Part shown: positions 9,671 to 20,112 of the stretch, piece by piece | How positions within the stretch are numbered: the stretch's first letter is position 1 | Layout: every line of letters starts with the position of its first letter | Source: Acipenser ruthenus | Taxonomy: Eukaryota > Chordata > Actinopteri > Acipenseriformes > Acipenseridae | NCBI RefSeq assembly: GCF_902713425.1 | Contig: NC_081198.1 | Location: 21,063,188-21,127,187 of the forward strand | Length of the DNA stretch: 64,000 nucleotides | Direction: 5' to 3' | Position numbers and translations under genes: made by a program | The notes under the pieces: model-generated | Told to the model about the DNA's origin: nothing | Seen by the model: only the letters and a program-made list of their open reading frames with translations | Database searches by the model: none

Positions 9671-11617
9671 CTATGATTGGGAGGTCGGGACACTCTTCCT
9701 ACTCTTAGCTCTACGCTTGCTTCGAGGGGGCTTGGGCTTATTTGCAACTCCCATCACCCCTGAGAAGGTACTCACTGCTGCCTCGTCCAAGAAGGCACCG
9801 TCTTTATATGCACAGTACGTGGAGTTGTTGGGGCTATTCAACTCCCCACAAGGTAAGTCTGGTGGAACTTGCTCAGGGCCCCTCGGAACGTGTGGGTCAG
9901 CTTTGTCCTGGGGGGGGGTTATGACAGACAGCATTCTTTGGCTGTTACCGTCTGTTGAATTGGAGCTGTTAGCAGACTTCTGGCTTACCGCGTCCAGGGG
10001 TATTCCCATGTCCTCCAGTGCTGTATCTAGGAGGACCTCTAGGGGGCCCCTGGTTTTGCCCATACAAGGGAGGGGGTCAAGGATGCTTTGAAGGGAGGCC
10101 CTTCGCTTGAAGAGGGTCATTGCTACCGAGGTACTGCTGGTCAGGGAAGGTGTTGACCCCGACCTCTCCCTCGGTGCATTAGTGAACACCTCTTCTGCGA
10201 GGTGTGCTAGGGTTTGTGCCAACGACTGGGAAGGCTGGCTGGGGATGCCCTGGCTGGCTGCTACCTGCCCACTAGGCGGCAGTGTAGCCGTCCCACTCGC
10301 CTCCGTCTCTGCCTGCGAGGGCAAGACTGGGGACTTTGTGTGGACATTAGCTGGTTTTGGATCTATGGGGGCCACCTGCAACTTGCCGTCTTTGATCCTG
10401 ATCTTCTTTCTTTTCCCCCCCTCGTCTCTACCCTTTCTTTTCCCCACCCTCTGCTGGTTCTTCACTTCCTTCCCCTCCTTCTCACTCTCACTTTCACTGT
10501 CGCTTTCGCTTTCCTCCCCCACGGACTCAATCCTTATGGCGTCATAACGAGAGCCGAGGGGGAGTGCTGGCGCTGAGAGGGCCCTACTCAGGGGGGGGCC
10601 GCTGCTGGATCCGGGCTCCCTCCCTGCCTCGTGTTCTGCATCAGAGGAGCTACTGGAGGAGCTAGTGGAGTGGCTGTTGTACTCTCTCTCTGGGCTGGGG
10701 GAAGGGGTCCTCGTAAAACGGGACATGTCTCGGGGGCGGGGGGGTGAGGGGGGTGCTGGTGATGATGGTGGTGCTGGAGTCTGGGTCTTGGATACTGTTG
10801 GTGGTGATGTGGACTGATCTTTGTTACTTGCTCCCTCTTCCTGCTCAGGCCTAGGCTTGTTCGTATTTGCCTTGCTGGCTCTGGCCATGTTGGCATAGGA
10901 AGAGGGGCAGTCCTTAAACAGGTGCCCCTTCTTTCCACACAAATTGCACTGCCTCTCTTCTCTGCAGTGGCTGGTCTCGTGGGGGGCGCCGCAGTTCCTG
11001 CACTTGACTACAGTACACGCGGCCGCCAGGTGTCCTAATTCCCCACATTTCCTGCAGAGTTTTGGCATCCCATTATAGAATACCAGCCCTCTGTTGGGCC
11101 CTAACACTATGGAGTTTGGAATGTGGCGGACGCCTCCAATGCCCGATGGATCAACATTAAGGCGTACCAGCCACTTTCTGGCTCCTGTCCAAACCCCATC
11201 TTCGTCTGTAATTTTCCTCCCTTCTGATGACACCCTCCCATAGCGGTTAAGCCATGTTGTAATATCATAGTCGCTAACAGCCTCATTGAAAAATTGGACA
11301 GTAACAACTTTCATTTCTCTGTCTGTCAGAGCATCCACACAAAATTCTTTGTATGGAGCGAGATATTTATTCTCCCCCCAAAAGGACCACATTTCTTGTA
11401 ACTTTTGGGGGTTCCTAAAACTGACCTCAAACACTTCCTTAAGCCCTGGCAATTTCACCAAACAATTCAAGTCAGAAGGGGAAAAACCCATACCCCTCTG
11501 AAGAATGGTCCGGCTGAACTCCAGTCTCGTCAGTCCTGGTTCCGTTTCCTCTTGCTGGGTCCTTGTGAAGCGCACCGCATTGTGCCTCCTGGTCTCCTGG
11601 GTTGGCCGGAACGCCAT
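9671..11617 (-). CDS. LINE A1 ORF1 protein, CCHC zinc-knuckle, 648 aa
   Basis: The only family A ORF1 in the window that is open from end to end. The N-terminal domain ends in NRGLVFYNGMPKLCRKC. Knuckles lie at residues 188-201 (CRKCGELGHLAAAC), 206-218 (CRNCGAPHETSHC, one residue short of the canonical spacing) and 224-237 (CNLCGKKGHLFKDC). After these come a SSYANMA motif, a Pro/Ser-rich linker, a serine run, an acidic Ser/Asp/Glu stretch, a KRKGRDEGGKRKK basic patch and a basic C-terminus. The role is RNA binding in the retrotransposition RNP. It ends TAG, then TTGCT, then the ORF2 ATG, which suggests termination-coupled reinitiation. Confidence 0.88.
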   Translation of the reverse strand: MAFRPTQETRRHNAVRFTRTQQEETEPGLTRLEFSRTILQRGMGFSPSDLNCLVKLPGLKEVFEVSFRNPQKLQEMWSFWGENKYLAPYKEFCVDALTDREMKVVTVQFFNEAVSDYDITTWLNRYGRVSSEGRKITDEDGVWTGARKWLVRLNVDPSGIGGVRHIPNSIVLGPNRGLVFYNGMPKLCRKCGELGHLAAACTVVKCRNCGAPHETSHCREERQCNLCGKKGHLFKDCPSSYANMARASKANTNKPRPEQEEGASNKDQSTSPPTVSKTQTPAPPSSPAPPSPPRPRDMSRFTRTPSPSPEREYNSHSTSSSSSSSDAEHEAGREPGSSSGPPLSRALSAPALPLGSRYDAIRIESVGEESESDSESESEKEGKEVKNQQRVGKRKGRDEGGKRKKIRIKDGKLQVAPIDPKPANVHTKSPVLPSQAETEASGTATLPPSGQVAASQGIPSQPSQSLAQTLAHLAEEVFTNAPRERSGSTPSLTSSTSVAMTLFKRRASLQSILDPLPCMGKTRGPLEVLLDTALEDMGIPLDAVSQKSANSSNSTDGNSQRMLSVITPPQDKADPHVPRGPEQVPPDLPCGELNSPNNSTYCAYKDGAFLDEAAVSTFSGVMGVANKPKPPRSKRRAKSRKSVPTSQS

Positions 11618-12091
11618 CCTTCAGCTGGCTCCTCCGATTGGGGTGGGAGAAGCCTCTGGACGTCCGGGTTGTCTCTCTCTACGAAAAAGAGACAACGTAA
11701 GCAGCAAATCTGGGCAGTTGAAGGAACTATTACTTTAGTCCCTGAGGAGATGGTCGCCTCGCAAGAGGGACCCCCTCCCCAGGTGAACGGTGTCCTTCCC
11801 TGGCGGAGTAGGGGGCGCTGCTTGGCACCGAGACCACGTAGGAAGAATCGTGGCTGTGACGCCTCCTCGGGGTCCGGGGCCGCCCTCTGCTCCTCCCAGA
11901 TGGCGCCCTCTGCTGGGCGCCTGCTGCTCTCTCGGTCTGGATCTCGATTACAATCAAGGGCTGGGGATGAGGTCGTCTAGGTCATCAAAGGGTCCTCAAA
12001 GGTCGTCTGGATGGTAGGTCCTCCTTCTCTCTAACTCCAGGAACGTCTGGAAAAGCCGGAACCGCCTGAAAAAGAAAAAAACGGGAACCGC

Positions 12092-12352
12092 CTGAAAAAG
12101 AAAAAACTGCTCTCAACAGTCAACAAAATCTTGAAAGACCCTCGGCCTGGATTGGGCAAGCCAAAACCAGACTGAGCATTAGTCTTCCAAAAAGTTGCCG
12201 AGCTGAAGAAAGCCAGTCAAAAATAAAAAAAATTCTGTTCCTCCTCACCCGAACAAACCTCTCACAGACCCTCGGAGGGAGCGGGCAATGCCACTACCCT
12301 CTAAGCCTTAGTCTTAGAAAGATTTATTCGAACTGAAGAGAAGCCAGAGTAT
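12092..12352 (-). repeat. Two diverged tandem modules (~130 nt) at the family A 5' end
   Basis: Module 1 (12219-12352) and module 2 (about 12092-12218) share in order CTGGCTT(CT)CTTCAG, AAGACTAA, a GGC(A)TTGCCC block, CCGAGGGTCT, GAGGAACAG or GAGAGCAG, and a T-run. Module 1 carries the strong U5 match. The T-runs resemble an Sm site (AATTTTTT) in position and composition. Just downstream the motif TTTTTTCTTTTTCAGG occurs twice, which resembles two splice acceptors. The module boundaries are approximate. Confidence 0.55.
12317..12352 (-). other. U5 snRNA-like head of LINE A1 (U5 nt 1-36)
   Basis: Starting two bases inside the spacer junction, the minus strand reads ATACTCTGG, C, TTCTCTTCAG, T, TCG, A, then ATAAATCTTTC. 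From memory, vertebrate U5 begins ATACTCTGG, T, TTCTCTTCAG, A, TCG, C, then ATAAATCTTTC. That is 33 of 36 matches, with the match starting exactly at U5 nucleotide 1. Further down, GAGGAACA followed by a T-run also recalls the U5 3' part. A full-length U5 gene is not present. Confidence 0.75.
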
Positions 12353-12650
12353 ATGGCTGGCTAAGAAGGACCTGGCATAGGGACATGTTCCACCACACTT
12401 GTCTGGTTAGCTGCATGCTCCCAGGAAACAAACTGCTGCTGTCTACATCATCACCACATGTGAATAAAAGAAAGAAAGACAGCAAGAAAGAAAGAGAGAA
12501 AGAAAGAGAAAGAAAGAAAGAGAGAAAGAAAAAAAAAAGAAGTAAAACGGCGGGAAAACTTGCATCAACACTGGCACTCTCCCTCCAGCAGGGGTAGACA
12601 AAATGCTCACATGAGAGATCCAGATCTGACTTTGACCAACGTTAGAGAAA

Positions 12651-12839
12651 GGTGTGCACCGTTCCCGGAGGTACTGCAATACCGGGCCGATGCGTGGAGT
12701 GGACGGAGCAAGCCCCTGTTCCATCTCCCGATTCCAAAAATCAATTTAATATATGGTCCCCTGATAGGGGACGTATCAGATATTAAACTGATAAGAACAG
12801 ATACTACACTTGATCTTAGCCAAAAGGCCGAGAAGCGAT
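12651..12839 (-). ncRNA. RNU2: U2 spliceosomal snRNA gene
   Basis: U2 snRNA pairs with the intron branch point. The gene begins ATCGCTTCTCGGCC, has GTAGTA at nt 33-38 (branch-point recognition), the stem IIa region, an Sm site ATTTTTGG near nt 99-106, and ends GGTGCACACC; the mature 3' end may be one to three nt shorter. The 3' box GTTGGTCAAAGTCAGA is at 12625-12640, 10 nt downstream. The PSE-like element is at 12885-12901. It matches human U2 closely, with changes mainly in stems IIb to IV. The sequence is the array consensus, so it is plausibly functional. Confidence 0.95.
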
Positions 12840-13429
12840 GGCGACTTGGCCCTTGCCCGGGGCCCCCCAGCCCGGACGGCACAGGGGGATTCAAAGGTGG
12901 GTGCAAAATTTCAAGCACAAGCAGACCCCAAAAAAACGGGCTGCTGCTTCCAGAGGGGAAATGTGCAATTTAAGCAGGAGAAAACAAAACAAAGCAAAAA
13001 CACACACATAACACCAAAAACAAAACATAAACTGGCGGAGTGCGTCCTACAAATAGTCATGCCAAGCTGCTATGCTGTGCAAGGTGCCTTGGGTAACTAC
13101 AACTGTGCCTCGCTGGCTGGCTGGCTTGCTAAGAAGGTCCTGGCATAGGGACATGTTCCACCACACTTGTCTGGTTAGCTGCATGCTCCCAGGAAACAAC
13201 CTGCTGCTGTCTACATCATCACCACATGTGAATAAAAGAAAGAAAGACAGCAAGAAAGAAAGAGAGAAAGAGAGAAAGAAAGAGAGAAAGAAAGAAAGAG
13301 AGAAAGAATAAAAAAAAGAAGTAAAACGGCGGGAAAACTTGCATCAACACTGGCACTCTCCCTCCAGCAGGGGTAGACAAAATGCTCACAGGAGAGATCC
13401 AGATCTGACTTTGACCAACGTTAGAGAAA

Positions 13430-13618
13430 GGTGTGCACCGTTCCCGGAGGTACTGCAATACCGGGCCGATGCGTGGAGTGGACGGAGCAAGCCCCTGTTC
13501 CATCTCCCGATTCCAAAAATCAATTTAATATATGGTCCCCTGATAGGGGACTTATCAGATATTAAACTGATAAGAACAGATACTACACTTGATCTTAGCC
13601 AAAAGGCCGAGAAGCGAT
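13430..13618 (-). ncRNA. RNU2: U2 spliceosomal snRNA gene (variant)
   Basis: Full-length. It differs from the array consensus by C to A near nt 67 (GATAAGTCC instead of GATACGTCC), next to stem IIa, so activity is less certain. 3' box at 13404-13419 and PSE-like element at 13664-13680 are intact. Confidence 0.92.
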
Positions 13619-14718
13619 GGCGACTTGGCCCTTGCCCGGGGCCCCCCAGCCCGGACGGCACAGGGGGATTCAAAGGTGGGTGCAAAATTCCAAGCACAAG
13701 CAGACCCCCAAAAAACGGGCTGCTGCTTCCAGAGGGGAAATGTGCAATTTAAGCAGGAGGAAACAAAACAAAGCAAAAACACACACATAACACCAAAAAC
13801 AAAACATAAACTGGCGGAGTGCGTCTTACAAATAGTCATGCCAAGCTGCTATGCTGTGCAAGGTGCCTTGGGTAACTACAACTGTGCCTCGCTGGCTGGC
13901 TGGCTTGCTAAGAAGGTCCTGGCATAGGGACATGTTCCACCACACTTGTCTGGTTAGCTGCATGCTCCCAGGAAACAACCTGCTGCTGTCTACATCATCA
14001 CCACATGTGAATAAAAGAAAGAAAGACAGCAAGAAAGAAAGAGAGAAAGAAAGAGAGAAAGAGAGAAAGAAAGAGAGAAAGAGATTTTACATTTTTTACA
14101 TTTACACCCATTCGTTTTTTTCATTCATTTAACATTTCTTTTAAAGATGACATTCATGCATACAGACATACATTTTGTTTTAAAAGCATTTAAAATACAT
14201 TTAAAAACACCAAGACAATTGTGCTTTGTACATGGTTAAAACAGACACAGATTAAAATCAACATGAAAAAAACCTGTGCTGCTTTAAAAGTGACTGGAAA
14301 AAAAGAACCATCTATAAAAAACCAGTGTTTGTGAGGGCCGGGGAGTGCTCTCTAAAAAAGTTCAAAAGTGAACATAAAACTAGATCTAAAACAGGGACAG
14401 GGGAAAAGGGACAGTGTATAGAACAGTGAGTTAAAATTCTAAAATTTTAAAACACTTAAAATGTAACTTTTAATAGTTTACATTAAAAATCTTAAAGATA
14501 CATAAAACAAAACAAAACAAAATCAAATAAAACATTCAACGTAAATCAAATAAAAGTCCATAAAACTGAAACAAAAAGACTACATAAAACCAGGGCACCG
14601 TTGAAAAAACGGTCATGCCAGCTAAAAAGGGCGGAATGCTGGCATGACAAAATAAATAAAAGGCTTAGCGGTGCCCCGTAGTCCCGCTCCTAGGAGCTAG
14701 CGGTTCCAGTTTTTTCCT

Positions 14719-17700
14719 TTATTCCATCTTCACGTCCTGAAGTCCGGCGATCCTCCACTCCGCGCAGGCCTTGTCCTTCCCGAGGGTCCGGATGTCCAGA
14801 ATTACAAAGTCCTTGATAAGAGTTTGTGCCCTTCTGGTCGTGGTGATAGTGTCTAGCTCCTGCTTGTGATAGACACAGACGTTACAGCCTTCCCACAGGA
14901 TCTGCTTGACAACATTGATGACATGCCAAACGCACTTAGCTGTGCTGGTATCGATTCCTCCCGCAGGCCCATAGAGCACAGTCTCAGCGGTCATCTTGGC
15001 CGTGTCAGCAAACCTGTTTAGGAAGACAGAGACAGAGAGCCAGACACTGCCAGCCACATCACACTCCCAGAAGATATGGGCTGGTGTTTCTCTCTTGCGG
15101 CACTTTGCATAGGGGCATGTTTCTACTTGGGCTAGTCCCCTCCTGAACATGAACGCTCGAGTGGGGAGTGCACTGTGGACGGTGTTCCATGCTATATCCT
15201 TCTGGACATTACTGAGGCAGCTGTGAGACACATTCTCCCAGATTTTTTGGCTTTGGGTGAGGGAGAAAGTAGCTACTTTTTCAATTTCCTGGGAACCGGC
15301 AAGATATTTAGTTACAGCCTTGTATTCCCAGGAGGCCAATTTTGCTTTATCTAAGCCCAATTTATATATAGTGTCCCTTAAGGTTCTATAATACAATGGG
15401 GGGTCCCAGGAGTACGGCACGGTGTTATCAATAGTGCAGAGGCCCAAGGCCCTGAGACAGGTGGCAAAATAGAAACGATTCATGTAACATACCTTCCTGT
15501 CCAGGGCCTGGATGTTCTTGATAGTTTGCGTGAGCCCCTGCACTCGGGTGAGCTGCACAACGTCCGGGACCCCCTTACCTCCCTTCTTGTCGGCTTTACT
15601 CAGGGTGGCTCGCTTTACCCTCTCCATCTTGCTGCCCCAGATAAAGCGGTGGATAATGCGGTCCACCACTTTTTTGGTGGTCCTGTCTGGGGGAAAGATT
15701 TTTCCTACATAAGAGAGGATGGGGAACAGTATAGACTTGGTTATTAATACTCTACCCGTCATTGTTAAGGATCTTGTGCTCCATCCGCCAATCTTTTTAC
15801 GGACCTGGTTAATGGCCGCCGTCCAGCTCTGGGCCCCCGAGCTATTGTTCTCGAAAATGAGGCCCAGAATCTTGATTTTGTCCTTTTTGACAGGGTACAT
15901 GTCCGACAGTTCCCTATCTACCTGCCAATTTTTAGACACGTAGACTTAGCTCTTGGACTTATTAATCACTGCCCCGGTCGCCGTGCAGTACTTCTCAAGG
16001 ATATTACTAATCCGAGGTACCGACGATGTGTTGGTGCAAATGAGTGACACATCGTCCATATATGCTGTTGTTTTGACCTGGACCCCGTTGGATCCAGGCA
16101 GCTGGAAACCAGTTATATTGGTATCCCTACGAATTGCCTGCAGGAGGGGTTCAATGCACACGACATATAGCAGTGGGGATAGTGGGCAACCCTGTCTGAC
16201 CCCTGACTGGATAGATATTTTACCAGTCAGGTGCCTGTTCACCAAGACTCGGGTACTAATGTTTGTATATATGGTTTTAACCCACTCCCTAAGTCCAGGA
16301 GCGAATTTCATCTGGTCCATCACTTTGTACATATATTCATGGCTTACCCTATCGAACGCCTTCTCCTGGTCAAGGTTGAACAGGCAGAGGGGATGGTTCC
16401 GTTCTCTAGAATAAGCCAGAATGTCCCTTGTTAACATTAAAATATCCGTGATGGACCTCCCTGGGACGCCACAAGCCTGGTCGGGGCCAATGACCAAAGG
16501 GAGGTGTACTTGTAGCCGGAGCATCAGAGCTTTGGCTAGTATCTTGTAATCCACGCAAAGGAGGCTGATTGGGCGCCAATTCCGTAGATCTTTAACTTCC
16601 CCTTTCTTATGAAGGAGAGTAATTACACTCTCCCGCATAGAAGGGCCCAACCGCTTCTCCCTGTAGACCGCTCTGTAGACCTCCGCTAAATGGACTTTTA
16701 GCGTGTCCCAAAAAAGATGGTAATACTCACCCGGGATGCCATCTGGACCTGGCGTCTTACCGGTGTTCATGGTCTTAACCGCCTGGGTGAGCTCCTCCAG
16801 CGTGAGTTCTGGGTCCTTCTCCTCCTCCTCCTCGTCCCGCACTGAGTCAGGCTCCAACTGGCTCAGGAACCACTCTATCAGGGTGTCATCTGTAGCTTTG
16901 ATGTTATACAGGTCCCTATAGAAGTTCTCTACCACTTTTTTCACTCCCTCACTATCCTCTACTATCCTCCCCCTGCTGTCGAGCATGGAGGACATCAAGT
17001 GCCGCTTCTCCCTCGTTTTCTGGAAGAAGAAGCGAGTACACTTTTCGTCTTCCTCCATTTTTTGCACTTTTGCATTGTGCATGACCTTTCGTTGTTCCTC
17101 CCTACAAAGCACTGAAAGATCTAGCTTGGTCTGGGCTATCTCGTCGCTTACAGGGAAACCCCGAAGCTGAAGCAGGCTCAGACGCTGGAGGGCAGCATTC
17201 AGGTATTTATATTTGGCTCTCCTTTCTTTTGCTTTCCTCTTGCCTGCTGCTATGAAATAACCCTTAGTTCTGATTTTGACCATCTCCCACCACTCTATAG
17301 GGGAGTTGAATAGGTCACGCAAAGTGGTCCACTCAACAAGCCTGCTCTTATAGGCTGCAGCTATGGAGGGGTCATCGAGTAAGGAGGTGTTTAATTTCCA
17401 GACCCCTGACCCCATCTGGGAGGTCTGAGGGACCTGCAATGTTACCTGCAGGAGCCTATGGTCAGAGAAGAAGACGGCCTGGGTGTCTACTGCCGTCTTC
17501 GTAAGGGAGCTGGTATGCAGGACGAGATCTATACGGGAGAAGGAGGTCCCAGATGACCTCACCCAGGTAAAGGGAGGCACCAGGTCCTTACCTGCATCAC
17601 ACAGGGAGAAATCAGATATTACGGAGGACAAAACTCTACTAGAGCGGTCGTTGCGTGGCCTGCTCCGGTCTACGTCCCTCAGAGCACAATTGAAGTCACC

Positions 17701-18162
17701 TGACACGATGACGGGTACGTTCCCCAGCAGGAGTGGACGCAGCTGTGGAAAAAATTGAACTCTTTCGTTTTGGTTAGTGGGTGCGTAGACATTGACCAGT
17801 CTGAGGGGAGTGTTGTTGTATGTCACATCCACGCTCAGAATTCTACCAGGTTCTACCTCCCTGCTGCTGCGGGAGGTAATAAAAGGGTTTTTAAACAGGA
17901 TACCTACTCCGTCGGCTCTGGCTATGTTGGAGCCCGACCAGAAGGAGTCCCCCAGGGTCCAACTCTCCTTCAGGTCCCTATAATCAGGGCTCGACGAAAT
18001 ACCACACTCCTGCAGAAAGATGAGATCTGCTTTCAAGTTAGCTAGATAGTTTAGTACATCAAATCTTTTTTGTGTCTCCCTGATGCTCCTGACATTAACA
18101 GACACACATATCAGGGCCATCAGGGTAGCTAACAAGAAAAGGAGTCGCTGCGTCCACCCCAT
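14719..18162 (-). pseudogene. LINE A2 ORF2 (endonuclease-RT) with one in-frame stop
   Basis: Same 1147-codon frame as A4 with all endonuclease and RT motifs, including AYMDD. A single GAA to TAA change at 15946-15948 ends the protein after NKSKS, shortly after the catalytic box, and would remove the thumb and C-terminal CCHC. No other break was seen, so the damage is recent. Confidence 0.9.
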
Positions 18163-18167
18163 AGCGA

Positions 18168-20112
18168 CTATGATTGGGAGGTCAGGACACTCTTCCTACT
18201 CTTAGCTCTACGCTTGCTTCGAGGGGGCTTGGGCTTATTTGCAACTCCCATCACCCCTGAGAAGGTACTCACTGCTGCCTCGTCCAAGAAGGCACCGTCT
18301 TTATATGCACAGTACGTGGAGTTGTTGGGGCTATTCAACTCCCCACAAGGTAAGTCTGGTGGAACTTGCTCAGGGCCCCTCGGAACGTGTGGGTCAGCTT
18401 TGTCCTGGGGGGGGTTATGACAGACAGCATTCTTTGGCTGTTACCGTCTGTTGAATTGGAGCTGTTAGCAGACTTCTGGCTTACCGCGTCCAGGGGTATT
18501 CCCATGTCCTCCAGTGCTGTATCTAGGAGGACCTCTAGGGGGCCCCTGGTTTTGCCCATACAAGGGAGGGGGTCAAGGATGCTTTGAAGGGAGGCCCTTC
18601 GCTTGAAGAGGGTCATTGCTACCGAGGTACTGCTGGTCAGGGAAGGTGTTGACCCCGACCTCTCCCTCGGTGCATTAGTGAACACCTCTTCTGCGAGGTG
18701 TGCTAGGGTTTGTGCCAACGACTGGGAAGGCTGGCTGGGGATGCCCTGGCTGGCTGCTACCTGCCCACTAGGCGGCAGTGTAGCCGTCCCACTCGCCTCC
18801 GTCTCTGCCTGCGAGGGCAAGACTGGGGACTTTGTGTGGACATTAGCTGGTTTTGGATCTATGGGGGCCACCTGCAACTTGCTGTCTTTGATCCTGATCT
18901 TCTTTCTTTTCCCCCCCTCGTCTCTACCCTTTCTTTTCCCCACCCTCTGCTGGTTCTTCACTCCCTTCCCCTCCTTCTCACTCTCACTTTCACTGTCGCT
19001 TTCGCTTTCCTCCCCCACGGACTCAATCCTTATGGCGTCATAACGAGAGCCGAGGGGGAGTGCTGGCGCTGAGAGGGCCCTACTCAGGGGGGGGCCGCTG
19101 CTGGGTCCGGGCTCCCTCCCTGACTCGTGTTCTGCATCAGAGGAGCTACTGGAGGAGCTAGTGGAGTGGCTGTTGTACTCTCTCTCTGGGCTGGGGGAAG
19201 GGGTCCTCGTAAAACGGGACATGTCTCGGGGGCGGGGGGGTGAGGGGGTGCTGGTGATGATGGTGGTGCTGGAGTCTGGGTCTTGGATACTGTTGGTGGT
19301 GATGTGGACTGATCTTTGTTACTTGCTCCCTCTTCCTGCTCAGGCCTAGGCTTGTTCATGTTTGCCTTGCTGGCTCTGGCCATGTTGGCATAGGAAGAGG
19401 GGCAGTCCTTAAACAGGTGCCCCTTATTTCCACACAAATTGCACTGCCTCTCTTCTCTGCAGTGGCTGGTCTCGTGGGGGGCGCCGCAGTTCCTGCACTT
19501 GACTACAGTACACGCGGCCGTCAGGTGTCCTAATTCCCCACATTTCCTGCAGAGTTTTGGCATCCCATTATAGAATACCAGCCCTCTGTTGGGCCCTAAC
19601 ACTATGGAGTTTGGAATGTGGCGGACGCCTCCAATGCCCGATGGATCAACATTAAGGCGTACCAGCCACTTTCTGGCTCCTGTCCAAACCCCATCTTCAT
19701 CTGTAATTTTCCTCCCTTCTGATGACACCCTCCCATAGCGGTTAAGCCATGTTGTAATATCATAGTCGCTAACAGCCTCATTGAAAAATTGGACAGTAAC
19801 AACTTTCATTTCTCTGTCTGTCAGTGCATCCACACAAAATTCTTTGTATGGAGCGAGATATTTATTCTCCCCCCAAAAGGACCACATTTCTTGTAACTTT
19901 TGGGGGTTCCTAAAACTGACCTCAAACACTTCCTTAAGCCCTGGCAATTTCACCAAACAATTCAAGTCAGAAGGGGAAAAACCCATACCCCTCTGAAGAA
20001 TGGTCCGGCTGAACTCCAGTCTCGTCAGTCCTGGTTCCGTTTCATCTTGCTTGTTTCTTGTGAAGCGCACCGCATTGTGCCTCCTGGTTTCCTGGGTTGG
20101 CCGGAACGCCAT
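18168..20112 (-). pseudogene. LINE A2 ORF1, frameshifted
   Basis: The N-terminal 342-codon frame (19084-20112) contains the conserved domain and three knuckles, with GNKGHLF in the third. It then leaves the A1 frame at a G-run near 19243 that has five Gs against six in A1. The downstream frame (18335-19222) is good until a second G-run near 18407 that has eight Gs against nine. The first shift is shared with A3 and A4. Confidence 0.85.

Larger units (their letters stand above)
5583..12353 (-). mobile_element. LINE A1, full-length U2-targeted Tx1-clade LINE with U5-like 5' end
   Basis: About 6.77 kb: 5' UTR about 735 bp (11618-12353), ORF1 (9671-11617), ORF2 (6219-9665), 3' UTR about 636 bp. 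Both ORFs are open, so this copy could be active. The 3' end is AATAAAAGAGTA without poly(A) and joins U2 nt 53. The 5' end joins the U2 spacer at the CAGCCA block about 300 bp upstream of where U2 would start, so the U2 5' half and promoter are missing. Copies A2, A3 and A4 share this 5' junction. The first 36 nt resemble U5 snRNA. Confidence 0.92.
12354..14080. repeat. U2 tandem array block between LINE A1 and LINE A2 (2 units)
   Basis: Contains two full U2 genes with spacers. The spacer next to A1 has the variants GACCTGGCAT and AAACAAACTGC, seen next to every family A 5' end. On the left of A2 the block stops inside the GA microsatellite of a unit that has no U2 gene. Confidence 0.9.

Noticed and set aside
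11405-11980. Plus-strand 191-codon frame opposite ORF1 and the 5' UTR of family A, repeated in each copy
   Set aside because: Antisense shadow of a GC-rich coding region and leader; no domain, and copies preserve it only because the elements are near-identical.
12219-12352. A complete functional U5 snRNA gene at the LINE 5' end
   Set aside because: Similarity is strong only for the first 36 nt; loop I (GCCUUUUAC) is not preserved and no PSE-like element lies at the right distance upstream.
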